DNA of 16,226 bases from CALCKU01 sp964571595. Lineage in GTDB: Bacteria; Pseudomonadota; Alphaproteobacteria; Caulobacterales; Maricaulaceae. The position numbers were made by a program, and so were the translations under genes. Under the pieces are notes generated by a model, which was not told where the DNA came from, searched no databases, and saw only the letters and a list, made by a program, of their open reading frames with translations. Shown one piece after another: positions 8,046 to 15,316 of the stretch (the stretch's first letter is position 1; every line of letters starts with the position of its first letter). The stretch covers positions 1 to 16,226 of the forward strand of contig CAZNCJ010000053.1 of the NCBI GenBank assembly GCA_964571595.1, written 5' to 3'.

Positions 8046-8900
8046 TCAGTCCGTTACAATTCCTCTTATAGCACAAAGCTGGGTCAGTAAATCGCGCGCT
8101 GCCGTCAGAGGCAAGCAACTCGAAGCATCACACAGGGCCGCATCTGGATCGGTATGAAACTCTAAAAATACACCATCTGCACCGGCCGCCACAGCCGCCT
8201 TTGCCAAGATGGAAACGCCGTCTCTGCGCCCGCCTGTGGTCGCCCCTTTCGTGCGCGGATCGGCGCCCGGAAGCTGCACGGCATGGGTCGCATCTATTGT
8301 AACGGCCACGCCCAGCTTATGTAATTCAGGAATAGATAAAGGGTCCATTATCAAATTATTATACCCAAAACTTGTTCCACGTTCGCAAAGATAAATCGGC
8401 GCATTCGGAGCAGTTTCGCGAATTTTAGAAATTATGTTCTTACAATCCCATGGGGCCATAAATTGGGCCTTTTTGACATGGATGGCATTACCATAACTCT
8501 CCGCGGCTTTGGCAATGGCCGTCACAAGATCGGTTTGACGGCATAAAAACGCTGGAATTTGCAAAATACTGGCTGTGTTAGCCACAATATCAGCTTGATA
8601 GACTTCATGAATATCCGTGCAAATTGGCACACCCATTTCTGCTTTTATGGCCCCCAGCATCTCAAGGCCTTTTTCCAATCCCGGCCCTCGATAAGATGTG
8701 ATGGATGAGCGATTAGCTTTATCAAAACTTGCCTTGAAAACATAAGGTAAGCCAAGGTCTGCACATATTGCTTTTAACTCTGAACAGATGGCTAAAGATT
8801 CAAACAGGTTTTCAAGGACATTACATCCCGCTATCACTGCTAATGGTGAGCCAGCCCCTATTTGCCAGCTATTATGGGGCCAAGGATCAAATGATGACAT
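8046..8900 (-). CDS. kdsA: 3-deoxy-8-phosphooctulonate synthase (Kdo-8-P synthase)
   Basis: Condenses phosphoenolpyruvate with D-arabinose 5-phosphate to Kdo-8-phosphate. The open frame extends back to a TTG at 8963, but the ATG at 8898-8900 gives 284 residues, the family's length, with GCAGAG upstream; it is therefore preferred. Signatures are AGCNVLE (24-30), YVFKASFDKANRSS (53-66), SYRGPGLE (69-76), FLCRQTDLV (118-126), HVKKAQF (141-147), CERGTSFGYNNL (172-183), DATHAVQ (203-209), TTGGRRD (221-227) and LEFHTDPDAALCD (246-258). Asn27 in GCNVLE aligns with E. coli Asn26, the mark of the metal-independent class; metal-dependent enzymes have Cys there. The family Pro in VKKPQF is Ala here. The gene overlaps nothing and ends one base before kdsB. 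Confidence 0.95.
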   Translation of the reverse strand: MSSFDPWPHNSWQIGAGSPLAVIAGCNVLENLFESLAICSELKAICADLGLPYVFKASFDKANRSSITSYRGPGLEKGLEMLGAIKAEMGVPICTDIHEVYQADIVANTASILQIPAFLCRQTDLVTAIAKAAESYGNAIHVKKAQFMAPWDCKNIISKIRETAPNAPIYLCERGTSFGYNNLIMDPLSIPELHKLGVAVTIDATHAVQLPGADPRTKGATTGGRRDGVSILAKAAVAAGADGVFLEFHTDPDAALCDASSCLPLTAARDLLTQLCAIRGIVTD

Positions 8901-8969
8901 AATTGACTCTGCATACTGCCGAACACACTCAGACCGCTTAAATGAATTTTGTATAACACGCAATAGACA

Positions 8970-8998
8970 GGGTGTTATTTTGCCCTACCACAACACCC
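8970..8998. repeat. Inverted repeat upstream of kdsA
   Basis: GGGTGTT (8970-8976) and AACACCC (8992-8998) are perfect inverted arms around a 15-base spacer. It lies between the 3' end of rnpB and the kdsA start. No T-run follows on either strand, so it is a poor terminator; it could stabilise the rnpB 3' end or be an operator for kdsA. Confidence 0.35.
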
Positions 8999-9049
8999 CT
9001 CTTAATATAGCAAGTTAGCCAAAACTACAGCCACACAGACAGCTAAAAG

Positions 9050-9414
9050 TCAGAGGGTCTATAAGCCGAGTTCTGTACTGAAATTCAGTGACGATCATTA
9101 CTCTAGGCGGGCTGTTACCAGCCAGCTCGCGCGACCTACCCGGACGGCGATGCAAAGGCGCACCATATGCTATCCCTATTTGGTCTTGCTCCGGATGGGG
9201 TTTACCTTGCCAGCTCTGTTGCCAGAGCCGCGGTGCGCTCTTACCGCACCCTTTCATCCTTACCATATGGGTGACAAAAGCCTCCGACATGGCGGTTTCC
9301 TTTCTGCGGCACTATCCCTGGAGTCACCCCCGCCGGGCGTTACCCGGCATCCTGCCTTTGTGGAGCTCGGACTTTCCTCGAACATAAATGCCCGCGACCG
9401 TCCAACCCTCTGAC
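9050..9414 (-). ncRNA. rnpB: RNase P RNA, class A, alphaproteobacterial type
   Basis: Catalytic RNA of RNase P, which removes 5' leaders from tRNA precursors. On the minus strand the conserved blocks occur in order: GAGGAAAGTCCGAGCTCC (9381 to 9364), CAGGATGCCGGGTAACGCCC, AGGGATAGTGCC, CAGAAAGGAAACCGCC, GGTAAGGATGAAAGGGTGCG, GGCAAGGTAAACCCCATCCG, AGCAAGACCAAATAGGGA, and ACAGAACTCGGCTTATAGACC near the 3' end. The ends pair: GTCAGAGGG (9414 to 9406) with CCCTCTGAC (9058 to 9050) forms P1. In P4 the 5' strand CCGAG pairs with CTCGG, with the universally bulged U retained, so an A-U pair replaces the common G-C on both sides. Exact ends are set by P1 and may be off by a few bases. No clear rho-independent terminator follows. 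Confidence 0.97.
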
Positions 9415-9420
9415 TCGGCT

Positions 9421-9449
9421 CTTTTAGCTCAAATAATGGGCGATATCAA
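9421..9449 (-). promoter_or_regulatory. Promoter of rnpB
   Basis: On the minus strand TTGATA (9449 to 9444) and TAAAAG (9426 to 9421) are separated by exactly 17 bases, and the -10 lies six bases ahead of the first bases of P1. Position and spacing fit a strong housekeeping promoter. Confidence 0.65.
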
Positions 9450-9595
9450 GCCCCATCCCTGCTCCATCTATCCATGCCCCTCACGTTTTCGTGCAATTTA
9501 TAACATGTCTAATCGCGAGGCTGTGACTGACCTTGATTGGCACTCTCTGCATTTCATGAGTAGATTTTAAGTGCAAATAAGAAATGGAGACAACC

Positions 9596-9775
9596 ATGTT
9601 AAGACTGTTTAATGCCCGCCCTTGCTTCCCCCAGGACCTGACCATCATGCATTTACAACGTAAATTAAATCGTTTGGATAGTCGCATCAAAAAAACAACA
9701 GCCACGCAAGCAGATTACATAAATCGTGAGCGTATCGCGGTTCAGCTTGATGATGCCAAAGCCTATCTCTGCTAG
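9596..9775 (+). CDS. Small basic helical protein, unknown function
   Basis: A 59-residue protein that I cannot assign to a family. The ATG at 9596 is chosen over the in-frame ATG at 9584 because GGAG (9586-9589) stands six bases upstream of it. The N-terminus MLRLFNARPCFPQ is followed from about residue 15 by a charged region (HLQRKLNRLDSRIKK and, later, ADYINRERIAVQLDDAKAYL) likely to form one or two amphipathic helices with coiled-coil character. There is no signal peptide or membrane segment. It lies divergent from rnpB; a possible promoter TTGGCA (9537-9542) with TAGATT (9561-9566), spacing 18, precedes it. A clean ribosome binding site and a protein-like composition support a real gene. 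Sequence searches across alphaproteobacteria would decide. Confidence 0.6.
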   Translation: MLRLFNARPCFPQDLTIMHLQRKLNRLDSRIKKTTATQADYINRERIAVQLDDAKAYLC

Positions 9776-9819
9776 GTTTTAGAACCCTCCTTGAGAGTCA
9801 CGGACTTCATCCGGTGTTC

Positions 9820-9825
9820 TATAAT
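9820..9825 (+). promoter_or_regulatory. Perfect -10 box inside a palindrome
   Basis: TATAAT at 9820-9825 is embedded in CTATAATTTATAG (9819-9831), a perfect six-base inverted repeat around a central T. No convincing -35 stands 16-18 bases upstream (GTCACG region), so the promoter may need an activator, or the palindrome may be an operator. Transcription from here would give a leader of about 125 bases for the amidohydrolase cassette. Confidence 0.4.
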
Positions 9826-9843
9826 TTATAGAGTATAGCACAC

Positions 9844-9860
9844 AGGGTAAGCCCTTTTTT
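9844..9860 (+). terminator. Short hairpin with T6 run, weak terminator candidate
   Basis: AGGG (9844-9847), loop TAAG, CCCT (9852-9855), then a run of six T (9855-9860). The four-base-pair stem is short for an intrinsic terminator. It could end the small upstream gene, or act as an attenuator if transcription begins near 9832. Confidence 0.25.
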
Positions 9861-9866
9861 GAGGAT

Positions 9867-9953
9867 CAAGGAAGGCGGATATACTCTCTCCGCCCCCTTG
9901 CCAGCACCAAAAACTTCCATATTGTCCTCATAAACAGGAAATTTTGGTGCTGG
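9867..9953 (+). promoter_or_regulatory. Two tandem stem-loops in the leader of the amidohydrolase cassette
   Basis: Stem-loop 1 (9867-9900) pairs CAAGG with CCTTG and GGCGGA (9874-9879) with TCCGCC (9889-9894), loop of nine. Stem-loop 2 begins at the very next base: CCAGCACCAAAA (9901-9912) pairs perfectly with TTTTGGTGCTGG (9942-9953), and TTCC (9915-9918) with GGAA (9937-9940) inside. It ends four bases before the ATG at 9958. The only purine-rich stretch that could serve as ribosome binding site (AGGAAA 9936-9941, or CTGGA) is within the second stem, so folding would hinder initiation. Matching a known riboswitch class was not possible. Confidence 0.55.
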
Positions 9954-9957
9954 ATTT

Positions 9958-11736
9958 ATGAAATTAAAATATACCATCCCCCCCCTACTCGCCGCAGTTT
10001 TCGGCCTAAGTGCTTGCCAAGCTGATAAAACGCCCTCTCAAGACAGTACGATAAACCACCAAAACACCCAATCCCTCGTCACGATTTATACAGCCGCTGA
10101 CATTGTGACGATGAATAAGAAACAGGCACAAGCCGAAGCAATTGCCATAGACACCGCTGGCACAATTTTAGCTCTTGGCAGTCTGAGCGAACTCCAATCG
10201 CAATTTCCAAACAATGTATATGAAACGAAATTTTCAGACAAAACCCTGATTCCCGGCCTGATTGACCCGCATGTCCATATGACACTCGGTGCCATGATGT
10301 ATGGTCTAGATTTTATACCGCCATGGGATATGGAAGACCCGGACGGGACTGTAAAAGCCCTTTCTAATAAATCAGAGCTGCTCTCTCGCATCAAAGAGAT
10401 TGAGACACAAAATCCTGCGCAAAACTCTGATGACCCGCTTTTTTTATATGGCTATCATAATCTTGTACAAGGTGATCTGACCCGCCAAGACCTAGATAAG
10501 GTCACAACAGAACGGCCTTTGATTATCTGGCATTTCTCCGGGCATGATTTTTACCTCAACTCCAAGGCTATTCAATCATATGAGCTTAAGCCGGATTTGG
10601 CCCAAAAATTCCACGGCGTTGATCTGGACGAAAACGGGGAGCTAACAGGGCGTATATATGAAGACGCGCTTTTAACCCTCTTTCCATATTTTGCCCGACA
10701 TCTCATGTCACCCCAACATATTGCCAAAGGCTTTAATGGTTTTGAACGACTCTTGAAACGCTCCGGGGTCACAACGATTGCTGAAATGGGCTATGGTATT
10801 TTTGGCCGCAAAGTAGAAGACAGCTTTCTCGCAGCTCATTACACAAAAGATGATGCCTACCGACTTTACCTTGTCCCCGAGCACCGCGCTTTTAAGACCG
10901 AATTTAAAGACGATACGGTCAAGGCCATTAAAGATATGGTCGCAGATAAGAGCCGACTCGCGCCTGTCTTGCCACAAGTCAAACTTTTTTCAGACGCCGC
11001 CTTTTATTCCCAGACCATGAAACTCACCGCTCCGGGTTATATTGAAGGACAATCAAAAGGCACAGACGGGCTTTGGGTCACGAAACCCGAAGACCTCACC
11101 GATCTTATGGCAACATACTGGGATGCGGGCCTTGATATTCATATCCACTCAAATGGTGATGCCGCCCAAGACTCAACACTGAACGCCTTGGAGGCTCAAA
11201 AGCCGGGCCAAGACGGGCAAAGGCTTATCATTGAACATGCCGGTCTGCTCACCCCCGCCCAGCTCGACAAAGCGGGTAAACTCGGTGTCGGGCTCTCGGC
11301 GGCCAGCCATTATGTCCATTATATGGGCGAGAGCTATGAGACCGCGATTGGAGAGCGCATAAAATATATTACGCCTCTGGCCAGCGCGCTTAAAAACAAT
11401 CTCGCCGTGACCCTGCATTCGGATGCCCCGCTGGCCCCGCCCCAACCCTTACGCGCAGCCAGTGTGCATATGACGCGCTCAACCCGTCAAGGCGGTACAA
11501 GCACACCAACGGAACGCTTAGCTGCACAACAGGCCTTACGCGCTGTCACATTGGACGCGGCATGGTCACTCGGTCTTGAAGACGAGATCGGATCGCTCGA
11601 AGTCGGAAAGCGGGCCGATATTACGGTTCTGGAACAAAACCCCCTAGAGACAGAGGCCAAGGCATGGCCGGATATTCCCGTTTGGGGGGTTATGATTGAC
11701 GGCGTGCTTCATCCCGCGAAGACAGATCAGCCATAA
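9958..11736 (+). CDS. YtcJ-like amidohydrolase lipoprotein
   Basis: Amidohydrolase-superfamily protein (Amidohydro_3, YtcJ-like), predicted to be exported and lipid-anchored. The signal peptide MKLKYTIPPLLAAVFG ends in the lipobox LSAC with Cys20. A TIM-barrel metal hydrolase follows: IPGLIDPHVH (98-107) with His105 and His107, VKLFSDAAFY (341-350) with Lys342, HIHSNGDAA (395-403), IIEHAG (424-429) with His427, and TLHSDAPLAPP (485-495) with Asp489. Length 592 is normal for YtcJ-like enzymes plus an export signal. They hydrolyse amides, carbamates or formamides, with mostly unknown natural substrates. The gene heads a three-gene cassette: the transporter begins three bases after its stop. Its leader is strongly structured. 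Periplasmic or outer-membrane location is inferred from the lipobox. Confidence 0.9.
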   Translation: MKLKYTIPPLLAAVFGLSACQADKTPSQDSTINHQNTQSLVTIYTAADIVTMNKKQAQAEAIAIDTAGTILALGSLSELQSQFPNNVYETKFSDKTLIPGLIDPHVHMTLGAMMYGLDFIPPWDMEDPDGTVKALSNKSELLSRIKEIETQNPAQNSDDPLFLYGYHNLVQGDLTRQDLDKVTTERPLIIWHFSGHDFYLNSKAIQSYELKPDLAQKFHGVDLDENGELTGRIYEDALLTLFPYFARHLMSPQHIAKGFNGFERLLKRSGVTTIAEMGYGIFGRKVEDSFLAAHYTKDDAYRLYLVPEHRAFKTEFKDDTVKAIKDMVADKSRLAPVLPQVKLFSDAAFYSQTMKLTAPGYIEGQSKGTDGLWVTKPEDLTDLMATYWDAGLDIHIHSNGDAAQDSTLNALEAQKPGQDGQRLIIEHAGLLTPAQLDKAGKLGVGLSAASHYVHYMGESYETAIGERIKYITPLASALKNNLAVTLHSDAPLAPPQPLRAASVHMTRSTRQGGTSTPTERLAAQQALRAVTLDAAWSLGLEDEIGSLEVGKRADITVLEQNPLETEAKAWPDIPVWGVMIDGVLHPAKTDQP

Positions 11737-11739
11737 ATA

Positions 11740-12654
11740 ATGACGCCGGAAGAAATTGACAGTTTTAAACTCGATATCGGGCAAGGCTCGGAAACTGCGC
11801 TGACATTAATCCTCGCCCTTATCATGTTTGCCGTTGCTTTAGGCTTGCGTACGGAACATTTCAGATTTTTCAAGGAACAACCCCGCCTTTATTTTTCAGG
11901 GGTCATCGCGCAGATCATCGGCCTGCCTTTGCTGACCCTGATATTATGTATGATCTTAAAACCCCTGCCCAGCATAGCCCTTGGCATGATCATCGTCGCC
12001 TGCTGTCCGGGAGGGACAACATCCAATCTGCTGGCCCTTTACGGACGCGCCAATACCGCCCTCTCCGTTTCGCTGACCGCCACGAGTAGTCTGGCAGCAG
12101 CTTTCATCACACCTATATCTATCCTGTTTTGGAGCGGCCTATATGCGCCCACGCGCAATCTGCTCGACGAGATCAATCTCAATGCCATCAATTTTCTTAT
12201 CCAAACACTCTATATTCTCGCCATCCCGATAGTGCTGGGTATGTTAACCGCCCGCTACCTGCCGCGTCTGGCCGCGCGACTGCAAATGCCTTTATCATTA
12301 TTGGCGGGATTGGGGCTAGCTGTTATCATTATCGGGGCCTGCTTGAAATATGTGCCTGTCTTTATGGCCATGGGGCTCGGCATGCTCACCATAGTTATAT
12401 TCCATAATGGTTTGGCCTTTTTTCTTGGCAATTTGGCGGGTGTTTTTGCCAAAGCCGATACAGCTTCAAGACGGGCTTTAACCTTTGAAGTCGGCATTCA
12501 AAATTCCGGTCTGGCCATTGTGATTTTAGTCAAATTCCTCGACGGGTTGGGCGGCGCGGGAGCGATAGCAGGCCTGTGGGGAACATGGCATCTGATTGCG
12601 GGACTAACACTAGTGGCAATTTTCCGCTATAAGGACAGGCGAAAGCCAATATAA
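11740..12654 (+). CDS. Bile acid:sodium symporter (BASS) family transporter
   Basis: Inner-membrane secondary transporter with about nine or ten hydrophobic helices over 304 residues (first from about 18-37, last about 280-297). The BASS signature region is present: GMIIVACCPGGTTSNLLALYGRAN (about 81-104), followed by a helix-breaking segment, and the second-repeat FEVGIQNSGLAIVIL (about 247-261) that supplies the sodium and substrate site. Family members carry bile acids, pantoate, 2-keto acids or other organic anions with sodium; the substrate cannot be told here. It starts three bases after the upstream stop and lacks its own ribosome binding site, so translation is probably coupled. Between two hydrolases, it most simply imports the product of the first. 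Confidence 0.92.
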   Translation: MTPEEIDSFKLDIGQGSETALTLILALIMFAVALGLRTEHFRFFKEQPRLYFSGVIAQIIGLPLLTLILCMILKPLPSIALGMIIVACCPGGTTSNLLALYGRANTALSVSLTATSSLAAAFITPISILFWSGLYAPTRNLLDEINLNAINFLIQTLYILAIPIVLGMLTARYLPRLAARLQMPLSLLAGLGLAVIIIGACLKYVPVFMAMGLGMLTIVIFHNGLAFFLGNLAGVFAKADTASRRALTFEVGIQNSGLAIVILVKFLDGLGGAGAIAGLWGTWHLIAGLTLVAIFRYKDRRKPI

Positions 12655-12671
12655 AAGGGTTTAGGTGCAGT

Positions 12672-14447
12672 ATGTATGATCTAAAAATAACCAATGGCAC
12701 AATATATGACGGAAATGGCGGCGCGCCCTTTCAAGGCGATATCGCGATCAAAGACGGTCTTATCGTTGCGATTGGGGACACAGTGAACGGCGATGCCGCC
12801 TCCGTAATCGAGGCGGCAGGGCATATTGTAACCCCCGGTTTTATCGATTTACACACACATTATGACGGACAGCTGAGCTGGGATGAGGAATTAAAACCTT
12901 CGGTTAATCACGGCGTCACCACGGCTGTCACAGGGAATTGCGGTGTGGGCTTTGCCCCGTGCCGCAAAGAAGACCGCGCCAAACTGATTAGCCTCATGGA
13001 AGGGGTCGAGGATATGCCCGGCACTGTCCTACACGAAGGCCTGACATGGAATTGGGAGAGCTTTCCTGAATATATGGAAGCGCTTGACGCTATCCCTCAC
13101 ACAATAGATTTCGCCCTAATGGTGCCCCATGATCCATTACGGGTTTTTGCGATGGGAGATCGTGCGGTCTTTGACGAACCCGCAAACCCAGATGACATTA
13201 ACAAAATGCAAGACATTATGCGTGAGGCCCTAGAAGCTGGCGCTGTCGGGTTTTCAACGGGACGTTCCGACGTCCATAAAACCGCGGAGGGTGACTGGAC
13301 GCCTAGCTCTGAGGCTGGGCGCGAGGAACTTGTCGGCATTGCCAGCGTGTTCCAAAATTTCGGTTACGGTGTGCTGCAAGCCGTCAATGATTTTGACATG
13401 GTGCGCCCCGAGGATAATTTCGACGCGGAATTTGACCTCATGGAAGCTTTTTTTAAGGCGGGGGAAAGACCTTGCTCCATGTCTCTCATGCAGCGTGATT
13501 TCGCGCCCGATGATTGGCAAAAAATCATCACGCGTTCTGAGAAGCTCAATGCCAAAGGTATGGATATATCCTTCCAAGTTGCCCCGCGGGCCATCGGTGT
13601 GTTCCAAGGTTTAAACTCAACTTTTCATCCCCTTATGGCTTTTCCGAGCTATATTAAAATCGCGGACAAACCTTTGGCTGAAAAAGTCGCGATCTTAAAA
13701 GATCCGACTTTTAAAGCCCAATTACTCAGTGAAACACCCGTGCAACTCTCAGGGCCAGGCTCCTCTATTCCCCCGCTTACCGATATAATGATCGCCCAGT
13801 TTGAAGCCCTCTCTAACAAAATGTTCAAACTTGAGAAAAACGGGACGGTTGATTATGAGCAAGGCCAAAGCGATTCTATTGCCGCCCTAGCCAAAAGGGA
13901 TAATCAGACGGTTTGGGAAAAGAGTTACGATCTTCTCCTAGAGGAGGACGGCCACGCCCTGATCTATTATCCCGTCTATAATTACACCGAAATGAATTAT
14001 GATAATGTCCTGACCATGATGCAGCATGACAAAGCCTTACCCGGGCTGTCTGACGGCGGGGCGCATGTCGGCTTTATTTGTGATGCGAGTTTTCCAACCT
14101 ATCTGCTCTCTCATTGGACGCGCGACCGCCCCAAGCGCGGCCAAGACGGCCTCCCCCTTTCCAAAGCCGTCAATATGCTCACCGCCAAAGGCGCTGACTA
14201 TCTAGGCCTTACGGACCGCGGACGGTTGGCTGTTGGGCAAAAGGCCGATATCAATATTATTGATTACGACAAACTCGCACTCGGCGTACCAGAAATGATC
14301 ACCGATCTGCCTGCGGGCGGGCAAAGGCTGTTACAGCCTGTGAGGGGTTATAAAGCCACCTTTGTCTCTGGGGAGCAAGTTATCGCGAATGACGTGGTGA
14401 CAAAAGCCAGACCGGGTCGGCTCGTTCGCGCGGGGATTGCGCGCTAG
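12672..14447 (+). CDS. N-acyl-D-amino-acid deacylase-like amidohydrolase
   Basis: Cytosolic amidohydrolase-superfamily enzyme of the D-aminoacylase group (Amidohydro_3), expected to release an amino acid or amine from an N-acyl compound. The N-terminal beta domain has NGTIYDGNG (8-16) and the metal motif PGFIDLHTHYDGQ (55-67) with His61 and His63. Cys90 in TGNCGVGFAP matches the metal-binding Cys of D-aminoacylases; GFSTG (193-197) and SDGGAHVGF (460-468) with Asp461 are typical. The catalytic-site histidines of classic D-aminoacylase are not obvious in the middle part (LQAVNDF, SLMQRDFAPDDW), which fits the larger 570-590-residue subfamily of unknown substrate. It has its own AGGTG (12663-12667) and follows the transporter by 17 bases. 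Substrate assignment by name alone would be unsafe. Confidence 0.88.
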   Translation: MYDLKITNGTIYDGNGGAPFQGDIAIKDGLIVAIGDTVNGDAASVIEAAGHIVTPGFIDLHTHYDGQLSWDEELKPSVNHGVTTAVTGNCGVGFAPCRKEDRAKLISLMEGVEDMPGTVLHEGLTWNWESFPEYMEALDAIPHTIDFALMVPHDPLRVFAMGDRAVFDEPANPDDINKMQDIMREALEAGAVGFSTGRSDVHKTAEGDWTPSSEAGREELVGIASVFQNFGYGVLQAVNDFDMVRPEDNFDAEFDLMEAFFKAGERPCSMSLMQRDFAPDDWQKIITRSEKLNAKGMDISFQVAPRAIGVFQGLNSTFHPLMAFPSYIKIADKPLAEKVAILKDPTFKAQLLSETPVQLSGPGSSIPPLTDIMIAQFEALSNKMFKLEKNGTVDYEQGQSDSIAALAKRDNQTVWEKSYDLLLEEDGHALIYYPVYNYTEMNYDNVLTMMQHDKALPGLSDGGAHVGFICDASFPTYLLSHWTRDRPKRGQDGLPLSKAVNMLTAKGADYLGLTDRGRLAVGQKADINIIDYDKLALGVPEMITDLPAGGQRLLQPVRGYKATFVSGEQVIANDVVTKARPGRLVRAGIAR

Positions 14448-14462
14448 ACGCATATCGCGAGA

Positions 14463-15242
14463 CTAGCGGGTCAGGCCGTTTTTGATCAAAGCCTGTTCTG
14501 TCTCTTCTTGGTCTAGCCCCATCGTCTTGGCGACTTCGACGAGCCTGCGCATGGCTTTTTTATCAAAGCTGCGGCTCTCATAGGCGATTTTACACAATGT
14601 ATAAAACATGCTGCGGCTTTCATTATATGCGCTAAGGGGCGTACGCGCCAAAGGCTTGAGAATTATTGAGGCATTGCCGCGCTGAGAAATAGATTTCGCT
14701 ATCAAGCGTTGCACATCAATGCGCTGACCGTTCATAATACCCAGATTATTTTCCACCGAAATCACAGCCTGACGCGACAGGCCCGAAAGCACAAAAATAG
14801 AGAGACGCACCAAAGTTTCGGCGCGAAGGTCAAGATCAAGTGAGACGCGGTTAAAGTTAGAACTCGACGTCCCCATCAAGGTGGCAGCACGTGCTGGCGG
14901 TTTATGCCCGGTTTGGGCGATATGGCTGATGCGGGCATTTTGTGTTGTTTGCTTGTCCAGATATTCAAAAAGCGGATCAAACATGCCTTCCTCATAGAGG
15001 GCGTAGATCACACCAATTAGTACACCGATGAAGATCGCAACATAATGTTCGCCCATAATTTTCATGGCTGCACCGCTAAAACTGCCATAGGCCTCGCCTA
15101 AAAATCCAAGCCGGCCTAAGGTCAGTAAAACAAATGCGATAACACCCAAAGTGCCAGCAAAGGCATAGGCTTTACCCTCGCGCAGTAACACTGTCAGCGA
15201 AACCGCAAGCCCGCCTATAAATCCTATGATTGTCGATAACAT
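14463..15242 (-). CDS. Membrane protein of unknown function, weakly TerB-like C-terminus
   Basis: I do not recognise this 259-residue protein with confidence. Hydrophobic helices lie at about 2-20, 28-46 and 68-84, and the rest is a soluble, probably cytosolic region. Residues about 128-200 contain a repeated charged pattern (LDLDLRAETLVRLSIFVLSG). The last 50 (SMFYTLCKIAYESRSFDKKAMRRLVEVAKTMGLDQEETEQALIKNG) look like the helical TerB/DjlA-N fold, which has a similar acidic-loop and helix order. No J domain follows, so it is not a complete DjlA. It lies 74 bases downstream of the amidase gene on the same strand and ends 15 bases from the convergent deacylase gene. The start ATG has no strong ribosome binding site. 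Confidence 0.65.
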   Translation of the reverse strand: MLSTIIGFIGGLAVSLTVLLREGKAYAFAGTLGVIAFVLLTLGRLGFLGEAYGSFSGAAMKIMGEHYVAIFIGVLIGVIYALYEEGMFDPLFEYLDKQTTQNARISHIAQTGHKPPARAATLMGTSSSNFNRVSLDLDLRAETLVRLSIFVLSGLSRQAVISVENNLGIMNGQRIDVQRLIAKSISQRGNASIILKPLARTPLSAYNESRSMFYTLCKIAYESRSFDKKAMRRLVEVAKTMGLDQEETEQALIKNGLTR

Positions 15243-15316
15243 GGCATAAGACTAACATCACCCCGTTATAAAATCGTGAACATGGCAGGCTTTTTGCCCT
15301 GACTTCATGAGGGGTT

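Noticed and set aside
8901..8963. Extended N-terminus of KdsA from TTG at 8963
   Set aside because: It adds 21 residues not typical of the family, uses a poor start with no ribosome binding site, and overlaps the inverted-repeat region; the ATG at 8900 gives the normal length.
9015..9413. Several open frames on both strands inside the rnpB region
   Set aside because: They coincide fully with a conserved RNase P RNA whose P1 and P4 helices are visible; none resembles a protein family.
9537..9552. TTGGCACTCTCTGCA as a sigma54 promoter
   Set aside because: The GG and GC doublets are eight bases apart, not the ten required for sigma54 -24/-12 elements. A weak sigma70 reading (TTGGCA/TAGATT, spacing 18) is kept instead as a side note.
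14442..14468. CGCTAG...CTAGCG inverted repeat between convergent genes as a terminator
   Set aside because: Both arms are just an Arg codon CGC plus TAG at the end of each gene. The stem is six base pairs with a 15-base loop and no T-run.
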